Assembly: GCF_009711225.1 (NCBI RefSeq)
Contig: NZ_WMIE01000026.1
Span: 1-34,087 of the forward strand
Length of the DNA stretch: 34,087 nucleotides
Direction of reading: 5' to 3'
Source of the DNA: Paracoccus aestuariivivens
GTDB lineage: Bacteria > Pseudomonadota > Alphaproteobacteria > Rhodobacterales > Rhodobacteraceae
The stretch's first letter is position 1. Each line of letters starts with the position of its first letter. The notes under the pieces were generated by a model. It ran no database searches and had not been told where the DNA came from. It saw only the letters and a list, made by a program, of their open reading frames with translations. Below, piece by piece: positions 33,466 to 34,087 of this stretch. The translations under genes and the position numbers were made by a program.

Positions 33466-33540
33466 GGGCGATTAGCTCAGCGGTAGAGCGCTTCGTTCAC
33501 ATCGAAGATGTCAGCGGTTCAAATCCGTTATCGCCCACCA
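33466..33540 (+). tRNA. tRNA-Val (anticodon CAC)
   Basis: A 75-nt cloverleaf with encoded CCA. The acceptor GGGCGAT pairs with ATCGCCC, the anticodon arm is CTTCG-TTCACAT-CGAAG giving CAC (33498-33500), and the T-arm has GGTTCAAATCC. It reads GUG. It shares the acceptor start and anticodon stem with the UAC tRNA at 28481, so the two are related copies. Confidence 0.97.
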
Positions 33541-33554
33541 GAATTATTGAACAC

Positions 33555-33584
33555 GCCCCGCGCCGTACAGGTTGCGGGGCTTTT
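33555..33584 (+). terminator. Terminator of tRNA-Val(CAC)
   Basis: GCCCCGC (33555-33561) and GCGGGGC (33574-33580) form a 7-bp GC-rich stem over a 12-nt loop, followed by four T. It sits 14 bp past the tRNA. Confidence 0.8.
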
Positions 33585-33614
33585 CATTGCAAAGCGCCCA
33601 GCAGTTCACTGAAC

Positions 33615-33968
33615 CTACTTTCTCGCGCGAAGCTTGACGAAATCAAGCACTTCGGCGGCATCGGTCAGGTGATCCGGCGCAATACGGCCATTGGTCGAAT
33701 AGGTCACTAACGTGTTGTTGTGGCCGAGATATTGCGCGACCTGAGTGATCGGGATGGCGCTCGATACCATCGCCACGGCGGCGCTATGGCGGATCGTGTG
33801 AAGAGTGACGGCTTTCAGGCCGGACCTGCGCACAGCCCCTTCAAAGCCCTTGCGGATGCTGGCGACGGGCTGCCCTCCCCATTCCACCACATGCTCCGAC
33901 AGCGCCGAATCCTTGGCTGTCTACAATGCCGCCAGAAGCCCGCGGTTGATCGGGACAATGGCACCGAT
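33615..33968 (-). pseudogene. Second tyrosine recombinase C-terminal relic, interrupted
   Basis: The minus strand encodes AIVPINRGLLAAL, an amber stop (33921-33923), TAKDSALSEHVVEWGGQPVA, SIRKGFEGAVRRSGL, then TLHTIRHSAAVAMVSSAIPI and QVAQYLGHNNTLVTYSTNGR followed by IAPDHLTDAAEVLDFVKL. The HTIRH and LGH boxes are intact. The position of the catalytic Tyr (T-x-x-x-Y before GRIAP) is Asn in TYSTNG. It is a relative of the relic at 28660-29140 (SEHVVEWGGQPVASI against SEYVVKWAEGPLASI) and lies 75 bp past tRNA-Val(CAC), in the same convergent arrangement. The 5' part is cut by the IS end at about 33969. Confidence 0.82.
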
Positions 33969-34087
33969 TGTTGATTTCCACCCAGAACTGAGCCGGAAAG
34001 TCGCCTAATTTTCACTGAGAATTGAGCCATGTGAACCTTCCCCCATAGCGGTGAGCGACGGGGCAACGGAGTGATCCGCATGGGACT
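33969..34087. mobile_element. Probable end of an IS21-like insertion sequence, cut by window edge
   Basis: Integrase sequence stops and a segment beginning TGTTGATTTCCACCCAGAAC starts at about 33969. A 22-bp unit is repeated once, 33973-33994 and 34007-34028, with 17 of 22 bases equal and both copies ending TGAGCC. Terminal tandem repeats of this kind, starting with TG, are usual for IS21-family ends. An ATG at 34080, with GGAG upstream, may start the transposase, but only a few codons are in the window, so the family call is tentative. Confidence 0.45.

Overview
The window is a stretch of GC-rich alphaproteobacterial chromosome, most likely from the Rhodobacterales and quite possibly Paracoccus. 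The evidence is the gene set and order: trmJ next to a ThiE-like gene, a COX15-type heme A synthase, ppx-rlmE, an HU-like protein lacking the usual beta-arm beside lon and a tRNA-Val, and the pyrH-frr-uppS-cdsA-dxr-rseP-bamA-skp envelope cluster. Genus is inference; no rRNA or other marker is present.

Layout. 1-670: a decayed IS5-like transposase end, an IS-end palindrome, non-coding DNA and the guaA terminator. 686-6497: guaA and a ThiE-like gene on the minus strand, then trmJ, ctaA and an M32 carboxypeptidase on the plus strand. 6552-11209: a minus-strand run of five tightly spaced genes, in transcription order a 54-residue membrane protein, a CoxE-like VWA protein, an M48 membrane protease, an alpha/beta hydrolase with inserted membrane helices, and a cytochrome P450. 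11328-13221: ppx/gppA-rlmE, which meets a convergent AraC-type regulator at a 28-bp perfect palindrome holding both stop codons. 14404-15303: miaA, divergent from the next block. 15393-23945: the translation and envelope cluster pyrH, frr, uppS, cdsA, dxr, rseP, bamA, skp. It supplies UMP, ribosome recycling, isoprenoid carrier lipid, CDP-diacylglycerol, intramembrane proteolysis and outer-membrane protein assembly. 23952-28409: a nucleoside hydrolase and a penicillin-acylase-family protein (minus), then a beta-hydroxyacid dehydrogenase (plus).

28481-34087 is the accessory part. Two tRNA-Val genes (anticodons UAC and CAC) are each followed at about 75-105 bp by the C-terminal half of a related, inactivated tyrosine recombinase in convergent orientation. 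Between the first relic and lon lie remnants of IS3- and IS30-family transposases, the 5' stub of a secreted alpha/beta hydrolase gene and about 0.58 kb with no recognisable gene. lon and the HU-like gene are intact. The second integrase relic is cut by what looks like the end of an IS21-like element that leaves the window.

No complete novel defence or mobile system is visible. The most unusual signals are small: the stop-codon palindrome at 13206-13233, a 13-bp hairpin that buries the Shine-Dalgarno of the nucleoside hydrolase (24897-24936), the paired tRNA-Val/integrase relics, an inverted repeat straddling the first tRNA promoter, and the uncharacterised P450/membrane-hydrolase gene pair.
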